From Cystobasidiopsis lactophilus (lineage: Eukaryota > Basidiomycota > Agaricostilbomycetes > Agaricostilbales > Chionosphaeraceae), in assembly GCA_001599975.1 (NCBI GenBank), contig BCIO01000002.1, positions 2,615,883 to 2,679,882 of the forward strand: a stretch of 64,000 bases of DNA. The letters run 5' to 3'. The notes below the pieces were generated by a model. That model did not search any database. It was not told the DNA's origin and saw only the letters and a list, made by a program, of their open reading frames with translations. Below are positions 11,092 through 21,986 of this stretch, piece by piece. A program made the position numbers and the translations under genes. Each line of letters opens with the position of its first letter. Within the stretch, counting starts at the first letter, position 1.

Positions 11092-14000
11092 ATGCAAGGC
11101 CAAAGCGACTACTCAGTCCTGACGCCCTTCGCTAGCTATGTGAGCGGCGGCTTCGACGACTATCAGCTCTCCTTCCCTTCTTTTCAAGCGCCCCCGTTCG
11201 CTCGGCAAACCCAGCTGCCCAGTCAGTATTTGCCTTTGGAGACATCGTAAGTCGCCCGTGCGAATCTGGCTCCTGCCGCGAGGTGTTTCAGAGCTTGACG
11301 GCTTTGTGTCTGCCCTGGTTTTGCAGGACTCGGTTCGAGGAAATTGAGGACCTGTCGCCCCGGCAGCCTCAGGCGTCCACCTCCAAGCCCTCTGCGCCTC
11401 CTCCTTTGCTCAGGCGGCCAACCGGCAACTACCAACCCGACCCGGCCAACCCAATCTATTCCAGCTATGGCTCGTCAGTCGTCGACCTTAACCCCGACCT
11501 GACGCCGTTTGCGCACGCCGCCGCCCAGTTCCACAGGCTACGCACCCTGCAAGCCAACCTGCACAGGGCAGAGCAGGAGCAAAAGCAGAAGGGCAAGGGG
11601 ACGGCGTCGGATGCTTCGTCCGCCGAATTTGATCCGTATGCACCTCACCTGCCCAGGTTCGTCGGCGGCAACTTCCCAGGTGCGCCGTTCTTGTTCTTTT
11701 GAGCGAATGCAGGAGGTGCTCAAAGCGCAACGCGCTACCGGCCAGGCCTTTACTCAGCATCCGGGTTCGACATCATTGGCATCCTCGCCCGGATGGCGAC
11801 CCGGGCCCATCCCCAAATCGACGTTGGGCCAATCGACTTGTCGGCCAGTTTTGTCGTGGTGCGTCCCGCCGCCGTGTGGCCGTGTTGGAATTGCCAGTCG
11901 CAAAGGCTAACGAGGGAGGGCTCGTCTGGCACAGGTCGACGCTCGCAAATACGACCTGCCCATCGTATATGCTTCAGACTCGTTTTCACTGTTGACCGGC
12001 TATTCGAACTTGGAGATTGTGGGCAAGAACTGCCGGTTTCTGCAATCTCCGACCGGCGTAGTCGAAGCAGGCTCGAAACGCACGCACACTGACGGCGACG
12101 GCGTCTATCACCTCAAGTCACACATCAACTGTGGCAAAGAGACGCAGGTGAGCCCCGTTTCTTCTTGGAGTGGCAACGGAAGGAGCGGTTGTGAAGCCAG
12201 CTTGGGGCGCAGACTGCTCTGGTCAACTACAAGAAAGACCATACGCCGTTCATCAACCTCATGACCATCATCCCTATCTCTTGGGAAGGTGCCTCGATCG
12301 CGTACCTTGTGGGCCTCCAGGTTGACCTGGTCAACCAACCAAACGCTATTTTGAACCGGGTAGGCTTGCTCCCTCGCCTGGCCTCTTTACTCCCTTAATG
12401 AATGGCATGAGCAGATGAAAAATGGCTACTACACCGTCAACTACAACGTGTTGCCCAAGGCCAGCCCATCTAGAGTCACCCCTCCCGCCCCTGTGCCGCC
12501 CTCCTCCACAGAAACTCCTCCAATCATTCCACCGCAACTCCCACCACCGCCTCCTGCGGCCCCTTCTTCCAAACCCGCTCCTGCACCCCTTCCTGCCCCT
12601 CATCAAATTCGCATTCCAGCCCCGGGCGGTGCCTCCCAAAAGAGCCCAATGTCGGCGGACGCCGCAGAGCCGCGCGTCTCACCGTGGGACGAGATTCTTC
12701 TCAACAACGTGGGTGCACTGCTTTGACTTCGCCTGTGAAAGCTCAAGCCATCCCTTTGTCTTTCGCAGAGCGGCGACATGATCTTCACATTGACGTTGAA
12801 GGGCGTCTTCATCTACATGTCGCCCGCCGTCGAACGGCAGCTCGAGTACGGCCCGTCAGAGCTCTTGGAGCAGACCATTGCCCAAATTTGCCACCCGGCC
12901 GACCTGACGCCAGTCATGCGCGAGCTGAAGGATTCGGGTCTCTACACAAACGCTTCGCTCGAAGATCCCATGGTCCATCTCCTCTTCCGGGTCAAGAGGA
13001 AGAGGTCGGGCTACACCTGGATGGAGGCTAACGGCAAAGTGCACACCGAGCCAGGCAAAACTCGAAAGGTGCGCAGGCCTTCTGAGTAGGTTCAGCAGGT
13101 ACATTGACTTAAGTCCCCTGCTCTGCAGACTGTCGTTTTTGTTGGACGCCTCCGCCACGCCTACAGCTTGCCGTTGTCATCCATGAACTCTCCCTCCGGC
13201 CAGTTTGGCAAACTTGAGTTCTGGACCAAGCTCTCCCCGCAAGGTCTGATTCTCTACGCGACGCCGACCGTCGAGGACGTGCTGGAGTTCTCGTCCGACG
13301 ACCTCATGGGCACGTCCATGCTGGGCCTTATCGGTCCCTCCGTTGTGTCGCCGCCCCTGCAGCAAATACCAGCAGGACAAGATTTTGCCAGCTGCCTCCG
13401 CTCTGCCGCTGGTGGCTCAAGCGTCGAGCTGCGACACACGATGCGCAACCGCCACGGCCAGGTCGTCGACTGCTACTCGCACTTCTATCCACCGGTCCAA
13501 CCGAGCGTCCCCTTCCTCCTTTGCCGCACCAACGAGTACGCTTCTGAGGTCGCGCGGCGCCATCAGTCCCAAAACTCTTCGGCCTCTACGCCGTCGTCTG
13601 CGGGTGCTAGCACTCTTTCAAACCCGCCCAATCTTTTTTCGGAGTTGGACCCAACCCAGAACACGTCTTGGCAGTAAGCGCTTCCTGCCTTGCAAAGAGT
13701 GTCGAAACTGACCGGTCTACCAGGTTTGAGTTACACCAGCTCAAGCTCAACAATAAGCGTTTGAGGGAAGAAATCGATCGCCTGGAATCCATGAAACGAA
13801 GCAAGAGGGCCGCTGTTGCAGCAGCGGCAGTGACCTCGACCGTTCAATCGACGAGCATGGCCGACAGTGGCATGATGTCTGACAGCCCCGTTTCTCCTCG
13901 GCCGTCGTCTTCCCGAACCAACTCGGATGCCAAATGCCGCAGCTGCGGCATCAACGATGCTCAACATTCAGTGTAAGCGATTCTTCCCCTGACCCATTTT

Positions 14001-14158
14001 CTAGTCAATCTCACGTGTCGTGTACCAGCATCGGTCCTGGCGGTCACGCCAACCTCTGCCTCTCTTGCGATTCGTCGTGGCAAAAATCGCTGGCCATGTC
14101 CTCCGCCCAATTCTACGACCATGGCTCGGTGTCAGGCAGCGAATTCGACTTGACCTGA
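11092..14158 (+). CDS. WC1: White Collar-1-type blue-light photoreceptor (LOV, PAS, zinc finger)
   Basis: Blue-light receptor and transcription factor. About eight exons. The LOV domain runs from SGFDIIGILARMATR through LTGYSNLEIVGKNCRFLQSP, which holds the flavin-binding Cys, to PFINLMTIIPISWEG. A proline-rich linker leads to a second PAS domain (GVFIYMSPAVERQLEYGPSE, ICHPADLTPVMRELK) and a third (GLILYATPTVEDVLEFSSDD). Then come a basic helix with SMKRSKRAA, a likely nuclear signal, and a C-terminal C-x2-C...C-x2-C module (KCRSCGINDAQHS joined to GPGGHANLCLSCDSSW). That module has GATA-finger spacing of 18 residues but lacks the usual Trp-Arg-Arg core. The splice near 11657-11725 is uncertain: either a 69-nt intron there or a 33-nt intron at 11680-11712. 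A donor GTAAGC inside the finger restores the frame. No other LOV gene lies nearby. Confidence 0.9.
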
Positions 14159-14616
14159 ACATCGGCCTTGCCTTCTCCGATTCGTCAACTTTTTGTTTGC
14201 ATAGCTTCCTCGTCGTCCTTCTGGCTTCTGTCTCTCTAGCATAAATGGGTTGCGGTGTCCCTCTTCGGGAGGAAATGGGAAATGGGTGGGCCACCAGAGT
14301 CGATTTGTTTGCCTCCTGGTGCCCTTCGAAGCTGCCGCATTGTATTCATTCTTGGCCTCATCTGAATAGCATCTTGATCTCTTCGTTCAAGCCAAACCTT
14401 TGGAACAACCATCATCCGGTCTACCCCGCTGCCGCCTTGAACTTTCCCCAGAGTTTTGGCGCTTGTCCTCGCCCGACACCGCTTCAGTCCCATCGTCGAC
14501 TTTTGCATCAATTTTCAGCACTCCACCTTCTGGATCTGTATCCAGAAGCTCCCGCCCTCAAAATTTGGTCGGCTGGGTTGTCCAAAGCCTTTGGCCTGTT
14601 TGACTCGCCGTCCGCG
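14159..14616. other. Intergenic between WC-1 and PDK
   Basis: The frame of the kinase gene is open back to an ATG at about 14245, but the encoded 120 residues have no clear mitochondrial presequence or domain and I take them as 5' leader. Confidence 0.4.
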
Positions 14617-16439
14617 ATGAGTCGGTACACCATTTCGCAGGAGCTGTGGAAATCGATCAACCACTATGCGTCGTTCAACCAGACCGGCGTCTCCCTGCGG
14701 CAGATGGTCATGTTTGGTGAGTGGGCCAGCTAGCGCGGGTCGACACAAAGTGGGCCTGAACGAAGATGGCGCAGGCCAAAACCCGTCGCAAGGGACGCTC
14801 TTCCGAGCCAGCCAGTTCTTAGCCGGTGAGATTCTAAGCTTGCTATGACGCTGCCAGACGGGCACTGACGCGGCCGGGGCAGATGAACTGCCAATACGGC
14901 TAGCGCATCGAGTGCGGGAGCTAGACGAGCTGCCAAACGAGCTCAACGAAATGCCGAGCATCATCAAGGTCAAGAACTGGTATGCCCAGTCCTTTGAGGT
15001 CAGCCCGTTTCTCGCGTTCTCGCGGCGAGCCCCAATTAACGGAGCTGCATTTGCACAGGAACTGATCACCTTTCCCAAGCCCAAGCTCTCCTCGGAGCTC
15101 CAAAAGGCGCTCATTGGCAACCCATCAGAAGCCAGGCCTCTGCCGCAAACCCGGCCCAACCCCAGCTTGCCCGCCCATCTGGATACGCACACGCGGGAAC
15201 TGCAGAATGGCAAGAAGCGGAGGCAGGCGGTGGACTGGCACAGGTGCGTCCTTTGCCGCCTTGCTTCTAGATCTGAAGAGTAGTCTGAGCTTTGTTGTCG
15301 GGCACAGATACTATGCTAGCCCGCCGAAGGACATCACTTGGCCACCAGAGGTGCTAGACTACAACGAGCGGTTTACGGAGTGCCTTTCCAACGTCAAGAA
15401 GCGGCACGACCCGGTGGTGACGTCTGTGGCCCAAGGCATTCTGGAGTACAAGCGGAAGAAGGGGATCACAGACCAGATTGACACCCAGATCAAGCTGTTC
15501 CTCGACCGGTTCTACATGTCGCGCATTGGTATCCGTGTGCTCATCGGCCAGCACATTGCGCTCAACAAGATGGGCCCGGACCCCAATTACGTCGGCATCA
15601 TCTGCACGAAAACCAACATCCACGATATTGCGCAGGAGGCCATCGACAACGCCCTCTTTGTTTGCGAAGACTACTACAGCCTGTTCAAGGGGCCAAAGGT
15701 TGAGCTCATCTGCCCGGACGACCTCGAGTTCATGTACATTCCCAGCCATCTTGTTCGTGTTCCCTCTGCTAGGCTGGTCATCGCGAAGCGCTCGACTGAC
15801 CTAGTGCTCCAGAATCACATGCTCTTCGAGATCCTCAAGAACTCGCTTCGAGCGACAGTCGAGCGGTACGGAGTGGATTGCGAAGACTTCCCTCCCGTCA
15901 AGGTCATTGTTGCCCACGGGAAAGAGGACATCACCATCAAGATTTCGGACGAGGGCGGAGGAATTCCGCGCAGCGCCATCCCTTTGATTTGGACCTACAT
16001 GTGCGTTCTTCTGGTTTAATGCGCTTTTCCGTACTTGACAGAAGTCACAGGTACACCACTGCCGCGCCTGAGTCAGTAGACCAAAATTTTGAAGGCTCCG
16101 ATTTCAAGGCGCCACTCGCCGGCTTTGGCTATGGCTTGCCCATTGCCCGTTTATACGCCCAGGTCAGTGGCCATGATTACTTTGCCGGAATAGGGATCCT
16201 TACCTCTTCTATATCGGCGCCGGCAGTATTTGGGCGGAGGGTGAGTGCAGCCTAAGAGGGAAGGCGAGAGAAACAAGCTGAACCTGGATTGGCTGCAGAC
16301 TCAAACTCATGTCGATGGAAGGCTACGGGTGTGACGTCTATATCCGTACGTCGCTGTTTGCTTTGTCTTAGTCTGTCAGCTGCTTATCGTGGCCACAGAC
16401 TTGTCGAGGTTATCGGAGAACAGCGAGCCCCTCCAATGA
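14617..16439 (+). CDS. PKP1: Mitochondrial pyruvate dehydrogenase (or branched-chain) kinase
   Basis: Protein kinase of the GHKL fold that phosphorylates and switches off the pyruvate dehydrogenase complex in the matrix. About nine exons. The N-terminal four-helix domain includes RYTISQELWKSINHYASF and FLYMSRIGIRVLIGQH-like sequence (FYMSRIGIRVLIGQHIAL). The ATP lid has HMLFEILKNSLRATVERYG (N box), ISDEGGGIP (G1 box) and GFGYGLPIARLYA (G2 box), ending LMSMEGYGCDVYIHLSRL. One exon near the 3' end is only 14 nt long (16227-16240). The ATG at 14617 gives a start typical of the family, although no strong presequence is visible. Whether it acts on pyruvate or branched-chain dehydrogenase cannot be told for certain; the short N terminus and motifs fit PDK better. 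Confidence 0.9.
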
Positions 16440-16822
16440 AGCGCCGTTTGCTTGTCTCTATATCTGTCTAGGCATTCTCCCTACTGTTATTCGCTGTACT
16501 TCATCTCCTCACGGGCGTGATATGGGACGGGAAGGGTGCTCTCTTGGCGCCGCAATGTGGGTATGCTCTCTAAATGTAAATTCGCTCGGTATGAAAAGAG
16601 AAAACCCGCAACTACTCCCCATTCTCTTGGTCTTGACGTGTTCGCCAATACCAACAGCATGCCAAGAGTGGAGTTGCGTGGCCCGGCTTCGGGTCGTGTA
16701 GTGTACAAGGACAGACTGAGAGAAAGGACGAAAAGGACTGGCGTAAAAGATGCAACAGGGCAAGAAAGAACTGAAGTCGTGGTGTTGTAGAAAGAACTGG
16801 AATCGTGGTGTTGTACAATGGT
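16440..16822. other. Intergenic between convergent genes
   Basis: 383 bp holding the 3' ends of the kinase and HD-domain genes. Two short near-repeats of GAAAGAACTG.A.TCGTGGTGTTGTA (dot marks differing bases) lie side by side at about 16768-16815. Confidence 0.45.
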
Positions 16823-18127
16823 CTAGTTGGCAGCGGGCGGCAAGGTGATGCGGAATCTGCGAAGTGGACCACCGGCCTTGAGCTCGCCGCACCTTTGACG
16901 AAGCGACCAGAACTTACCTGAGAGGCGCTTGCCTGCTGTCGATGTACGCTTGTCGTTCTACCCGGTACGCTTCGTCTAGCTCTGAGAGCTGTTTTGTGGC
17001 GGATCCGTCGCCGACCAGCACATCCGGGTCCAGGGTTCGCACCTTGAATTTCCTCTCCACCACTTCGCCGCCGGCCTGCTCTAGGACACCTCCCAGAGGC
17101 GTCGAAGCAGGCACCTCCTCCACGATCAAGTCCGCTCGCACCCTTGAAGCCGCCAGCCTGATCTCCGCATCCGGCGAGTCCACAAACGCTTGCCAGAACT
17201 CGACGTCCGGGTACTTCCACAGGTCGTCCTTGACCAAGCGGCCTTTTTCCAGGGCGACCTTGATTGCTCGAGAGGTGTAGATGTAGAGCACGCCGTGGAG
17301 GGCGTTTGCCCAGGCCATTTGGTCGCAGCGCATGTACGCCATGGAGAAGACCTTGGCCCAGTGGGCTGTTTTGTGCGCGAACCGGCCGTTGAAGTTGACG
17401 AAGTCGTTGCGGATGGAGGTGACTTCGGAAGTGGTGAGCTGGCCCAGCGTGAGGGCGTCGCGCAAGCCATAATCTGCCCAGGGTCTCAATTGAGACTTCC
17501 ACGAGGACGAATAAATAAGCATGCGAACCTTGGCGGTCGGCGCACAAGAAGGGTGCGTCTCGCTCCAGCAAAGGAAAGTTGACCTCTTCGAGAATGTGGT
17601 CCACTCGGTGGACGCCAAAGTGCCGTTGTAGGATGGAAGGAACGGGCGTCGTGCGCAGGTAGTAGAGCTTGTCATCCTCATGCACCACGCAGTTGAAAAC
17701 GCTGTCGACGACGTGGGAGAGCGAGGTGTGGGCCACATCGTGCAAGAGGGCCGCCGCCTGGGCTTCCAGGTCGCCTCCGCCCCTTCTGACCAGGATCATG
17801 GCCCCAACGGAATGGTCGAAGCGGTTCACGGGCGGATTGCCGGCCATGCCCAGGTTGGCGCCAATGCCGGCCTGTAAATAGGCGGATCAGTGAGCTCTCG
17901 ACTAAATGACGGAGGGCGCTGCATGAACGCACCTGGTAGACGCCCTTGAGCCTCTGCATGGTGCTCGACTCGATCAGCTGGATGAGAGGGAGCTCTGGGA
18001 TGGTCTCGGAGCCATGGACGGGGCACTCGACATGGTAGGGCGCATGGGAAGGCTTGGACTGAGTCGGAAGAGCTGCCGCCTTTGTGCTCCGGCCGAACGA
18101 GGTGAGCGACTCTTGGATGATGGCCAT
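16823..18127 (-). CDS. HD-domain metal-dependent phosphohydrolase
   Basis: Predicted hydrolase of phosphate esters, probably nucleotide-related, in the HD superfamily. Four exons. The first ends with RLKGVYQ, the second has NRFDHSVGAMILVRR and AALLHDVAHTSLSHVVDSV, which supply the H...HD...H metal ligands. The third exon (DYGLRDALTLGQLTTSEV) carries an all-helical C-terminal part (WANALHGVLYIYTSRAIK, PDVEFWQAFVDSPDAEIR). A last short exon, spliced from AYIDSRQAPL, encodes FRITLPPAAN and the stop at 16823. The start ATG at 18127 lies just before a Ser-rich leader and a conserved ECPVHGSETIPELPLIQLI. The exact substrate is not evident; it is shorter than SAMHD1 and has no SAM domain. Confidence 0.85.
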
Positions 18128-18462
18128 TGTGCCTTGCTTTTTCGTAGAGATTAAGGAGCGTCTAGAGCTGCGGGAGCCAGGTCGGAACCTGCCGTTCGCC
18201 GTGCAGGAGGAAGAGGCAAAGTTTCGTGTTGACTTTGGACCTACACTTCCGCTCGAGTTCCGGTATGCCTCTGCCTCGCCTCAAACCCACCGGAAATTGG
18301 TCTGGATGCTCTCTCAAGTCTATGCCAGCAAGCAGGGAGCTGTTCATGCCGAATTGCACAAGTGTTAAAATGTGGCGAACCGCTCCGCTACTGAAACTGC
18401 TTCCACTTTGCACCGCACTGCCCGCTGGCAGCATCACGACAGGAGGGCTCTTAGCTTGCTGA
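18117..18462 (+). CDS. Possible small unrecognised gene
   Basis: A frame beginning MMAIVPCFFVEIKERLELRE runs through RNLPFAVQEEEAKFRVDFGP to a GTATGC donor, and an AAGCAG acceptor restores a frame reading ELFMPNCTSVKMW with a stop at 18462. The charged, non-repetitive composition looks like coding sequence, but it has no known domain. The start overlaps the first codons of the HD gene on the other strand, and TTTTTCGTAG just inside looks like an acceptor, so the true 5' exon may differ. It would be convergent with SPO11 and overlap its stop. Confidence 0.3.
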
Positions 18463-20692
18463 CAGCATGTAGTGCGACTCCATCGCCGTCTTGCCCTGCT
18501 TGATTGGAAAGAATCTCGATCTCGGCTTTGAAGCCGCGGTGCATCATGAGCGCGAGCTCTCTCCTGGTAGTCCAGTCGACAATCAGTACACGTTGGAGTA
18601 ATGACCCATCTGGCATGAAGCTCACGTCAAGAGATCTGGGACGTCCTCTCGCTTTAGCAAGGTTTGGATCTTGCGACGATCGTTGGTGGTGAGCGGCAGC
18701 GTCGCGTCTCGAAGACTGGATGCTCGGTGTGCTCAGGTCGCTGACACTACTGCAGCTGTCATACTCACTGATCGTAGTCGCCCACACGCAGGCCAAGCCA
18801 ACGAAGTCGCTCGGACACCAGATTTTCGCTGTCGAAGCGCATAGCTTTGGAGCCGAAGGCGTAGCTGTTCCGCTTGGTCAGACAGAACTAGATGTCTATT
18901 AGGGGATGCTCACGTTTGATATATGTCAATACCATGGGGCTGTCCTTGCTTGGATGAGCATTCTGCAACCAAGCCCACGCCTGACCTACGTCGCTATCTA
19001 CCAAAGCCAAGACAGGCTTGTCTTCTGGAAGGAGCTGACATATCTTGGCGAGGAGACCTCTTGACGAAACGTCGGGATAGCCTTTGCCACAGATCAGCAG
19101 ACCAGCAAACTCGGGCATGAGGTCGATCAAAGCCGGGCGGAGTGATTGAAACACAGCCTGTAGGACTGCAACTTCTTCACATGTTCAGTCCAATGAAGTG
19201 GAACAGGAGCCTACCTCCTTCTCTACGACGAGCACAAAGTCGACCTGGTCCAAATCGATCTGCCTGATCGTCTCGTAGGGCGGGATCAACACGGCTCCTC
19301 CTCGACCATCGATAGTGGCGCCTTCAGAAGTATGGAGGGTGATTGGTCCAGAGAAAACTCCTTTCGAGGCGGCGACAACGTTGAGGTCAAATCGACGGAC
19401 GCCAAGCGTGGCTGCCAGATCGTCCACCAGTCCGTCGACGACTGGCTGCTTCTGAAACAGTTTGACATCTTTATAGAACAGATCTCGCTTGGACTGAAGG
19501 CTGCCTTGGCGGAGGCCGGTACAGATCAGCTCGACCAGACGGATCAGACACAGAAATGGGTTGGGGCTGGCGCTGTGCAGCTTCCTTGGGAAGCGGATTC
19601 TCTTGATCCCAGTCGAGCCATCTTCATCTTCAGCACCTCTTCGATCGGCAAGCTCGATGCAAACAGGAGCGAGCGAGGGTGAGGAAAGCAAGCGAAGGCC
19701 GCTTTTGGCCCGTGGGCGCGGTCGTTTGCGCCTAGGGTTGCTATCCTCCTGTGCTTGCTCTGATGCTGTAGAATTCTCATCGCTAGATTCGTTCTCTGCG
19801 CTCTCCAGAGTATCAGCGACGGTCGAGATGCGGTCGCCGAGCTGGAGCACGATGGACAAGGTGATCTTTGGTAGAGCGACCAAGACAGCTGCGGACTTTC
19901 TGTGAATCGACTGCATTATTCAATTGAAACGAATGGCGAGAAGCTTGAAGCTTACTCCTCGCCAGTCAGGTCAGCCGGGACACGAAAGCATTCAATGCTG
20001 CCGGTCCGAAGCTGCTCGTAGAGCTCGAGCTGCTCTTCTGATAGCTCCATGTCATCGATACTGTCATGATCAAAGGAATCTTCGTCCTCTGTGCTAGATG
20101 AGGGGCCGGCAACAGGAGCTGTGTCTGCACGAGGACGGTGGACTGGAACCGGTTCAATGACTACTGGCCGAGGCGGAGAGCTCGGCAGCACCGGGCTCCC
20201 CGGACGAGGAAGGAGATTGGGCGGACTAGGAGGCTGCGGCATAGGCAAAGGTAGAATGCGGCCATATCGCCGCAGAGGACTGCCTAGTGGTGAAGGTGGC
20301 TGGGAAGCGTAGGCTGCTCGCCTTTCGGGCGAGAAGAGGTCATCTTCGACAAGGTAGCTATCATCTTGATCCGAGAATGAGAGGTCTTCGTCGTAGGTTC
20401 GGCCCCGGGTGTCGACCAACTCCTCGTCGTCTTCCGACTCGCTGCCTTCCGCCGCAGTCTCGCGGTAGTGTTTAAACGGTTGGGTGATATCAGGCGAGTC
20501 ATTGAGATGTGCATGTAAGCCTCGGCCAGTCGGTGCGACCAGTTCGTCCTCCTCGTCTTCAAAAAGGTCGTTGACAGCTTCATCGGCTCGAGGATGCATT
20601 GGGGTCTCGGTGGATTCGGCCACAAGCTCGATGTCAGAGCTTGGCAGCGGAGTTTCAGCAGTGAGCTCGCGGTCTTCGTCTGACCAGTCCAT
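18434..20692 (-). CDS. SPO11: Meiotic DNA double-strand-break protein Spo11 with long N-terminal extension
   Basis: Topoisomerase VI A-like enzyme that makes meiotic double-strand breaks. The catalytic core has KRDLFYKDVKLFQ with the active Tyr, then VFSGPITL, LVVEKEAVFQSL with a metal-binding Glu, LLICGKGYPDVSSR, and LALVDSDVG in the Toprim fold. SYAFGSKAMRFDSENL, RWLGLRVGDYD and a C-terminal WTTRRELALMMHRGFKAEIE complete it. Upstream, an intron at 19900-19955 (GTAAGC...CAG) joins in frame to an exon of 246 codons rich in Asp, Glu, Ser and Pro (start MDWSDEDREL at 20692). This makes the protein roughly 300 residues longer than yeast Spo11. If the intron is not real, the first exon would be a separate acidic-protein gene and Spo11 would start at 19916. 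The splice joint after DSPM at about 18910-18945 is not resolved. Confidence 0.85.
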
Positions 20693-21025
20693 TCTGATGT
20701 GGGAAGCAAGTCCAAGCAAGTGGCGGCGGCGATCAAAAAAGGCGAAACCGAGTCGACGAGCAGCGATTCAAAGATCGAGAAGCCACATGGTGGCATTCCA
20801 CAGAAGAAATATGTACAATGCAAGACAGGAGACCGTCGAATGGCGCCATCAAGCTCCAGAGCGCGTCATCTCGCTCGCTCGATGTCAGCGCACGACTAGT
20901 ATCAGCAGCAGAGGCACCTATAGAGCTCAAGTGAGCTACACTTTTATGTGGAAGAAGGAAGTAGTAACTCACAAGTACAGTGCAAGGGCGAAACACGTAG
21001 GGAGTTAGGACGTGAAGACCAGGGG

Positions 21026-21869
21026 TCACCGCGCGGTCCCTTGTAACGAGGAGGACGCCGTGCTCTTGTCCTTCAGCCCTTCCAGCACCGACGGCATGGC
21101 ATTTTCAGCGCCCACTTTGAGGCCCTCCGACTCTTGCTTCTTTGCGGACCGTGATGACCCCTTGAAGCCGAGGTAGAAGAGGCGAAGGTGCTCGCGAACG
21201 GGTCGAAGTGGGAGGTAGATGGTGACGCTCGATACACTGGCGAACCTGTTGACTTTGAGAGGGTACTCGATTGCTCCAGACTCTTCGAGCAGTTGAAAGT
21301 CCTGGTCGGGCTCCGTCGCTTGAGCATCGTCAAACCCAAACCCGATCCTGTTGGCCCAAATGCGACATGAGCTGGCCATCTCGTCTCCGTTTGCTGGCGC
21401 AGAAAGCAGGATCTGCTTGATTCGGACTGGTGGCGACACGCTTCGTCAGCGTCAGCGTCTTCGAAGGAAGTCGCCGAACCCACCTAGCTCGCTGAAGCGC
21501 ACTTCTATTAACATCCCGTCGTCCTCGTCCAAATTGGTGATGCTTTGTTCGATGTCGATGATGTGGCGAGAGTCATTGGGTCGCAGAACAGAGCGGAGCG
21601 ACTCTGGGTTTTGAAGGTTGAGGCCGTGGGAAGCTCTTGTGTCTATGAAAGCGTAGAGATCTGCGACTCGTTTGAGTTAATCCTGCAACTTTCGAGTCGC
21701 TCAGCTCACTATAGCAGTCCGCAGTGCCCCCAGAGTTCCGTTCGAGCACATGAGCGCTGGTCGAAGCCGCCTGTAAATCTTCGGCAAGCAGGTCACTCTC
21801 CTGGATTCGGCGACGTCAGGGTATCATCATGAGCTTCTCATATTGCTGTGAACGCACGCAGTTGGCCAT
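21026..21869 (-). CDS. PITH domain protein (PITHD1-like)
   Basis: Four exons give 226 residues, nearly all PITH domain. The domain binds the proteasome through thioredoxin-like partners in TXNL1, while stand-alone PITH proteins have poorly known roles. Visible: CYNLYAFIDTRASHGLNLQN, SVLRPNDSRHIIDIEQSI, MLIEVRFSELVRIKQILLS, CRIWANRIGFGFDDA and VTIYLPLRPVREHLRLFYLG. Introns: 21801-21857, then about 49 nt and 57 nt. The start ATG at 21869 was chosen because a GTGCGT donor right after MANC, with a CTGAC branch and CAG acceptor, puts the rest in frame. It is divergent from the chitinase gene, 117 bp apart. The C-terminal 30 residues are Lys/Ser-rich and less conserved. Confidence 0.88.
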
Positions 21870-21986
21870 TTGACGATCACGGCTTGGCGAACCGAGAGCA
21901 AAAGGGCCAAAACGCGAAACACCGCCTCTTGCTCTCGGACGTCCACCTTTGGTGCTTTTTGTAGGACTTCACGACCTGATTGATGC
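21870..21986. promoter_or_regulatory. Compact divergent promoter, PITH / chitinase
   Basis: Only 117 bp separate the two start codons, so the leaders and promoters of both genes must be packed here or the chitinase starts at a later ATG (22119 or so), which would widen the gap to about 250 bp. Confidence 0.4.

Noticed and set aside
16612-17847. Long minus-strand frame through the HD gene in another phase
   Set aside because: It leaves the HD domain after the first exon and reads the later exons in the wrong phase; the spliced model keeps conserved motifs.
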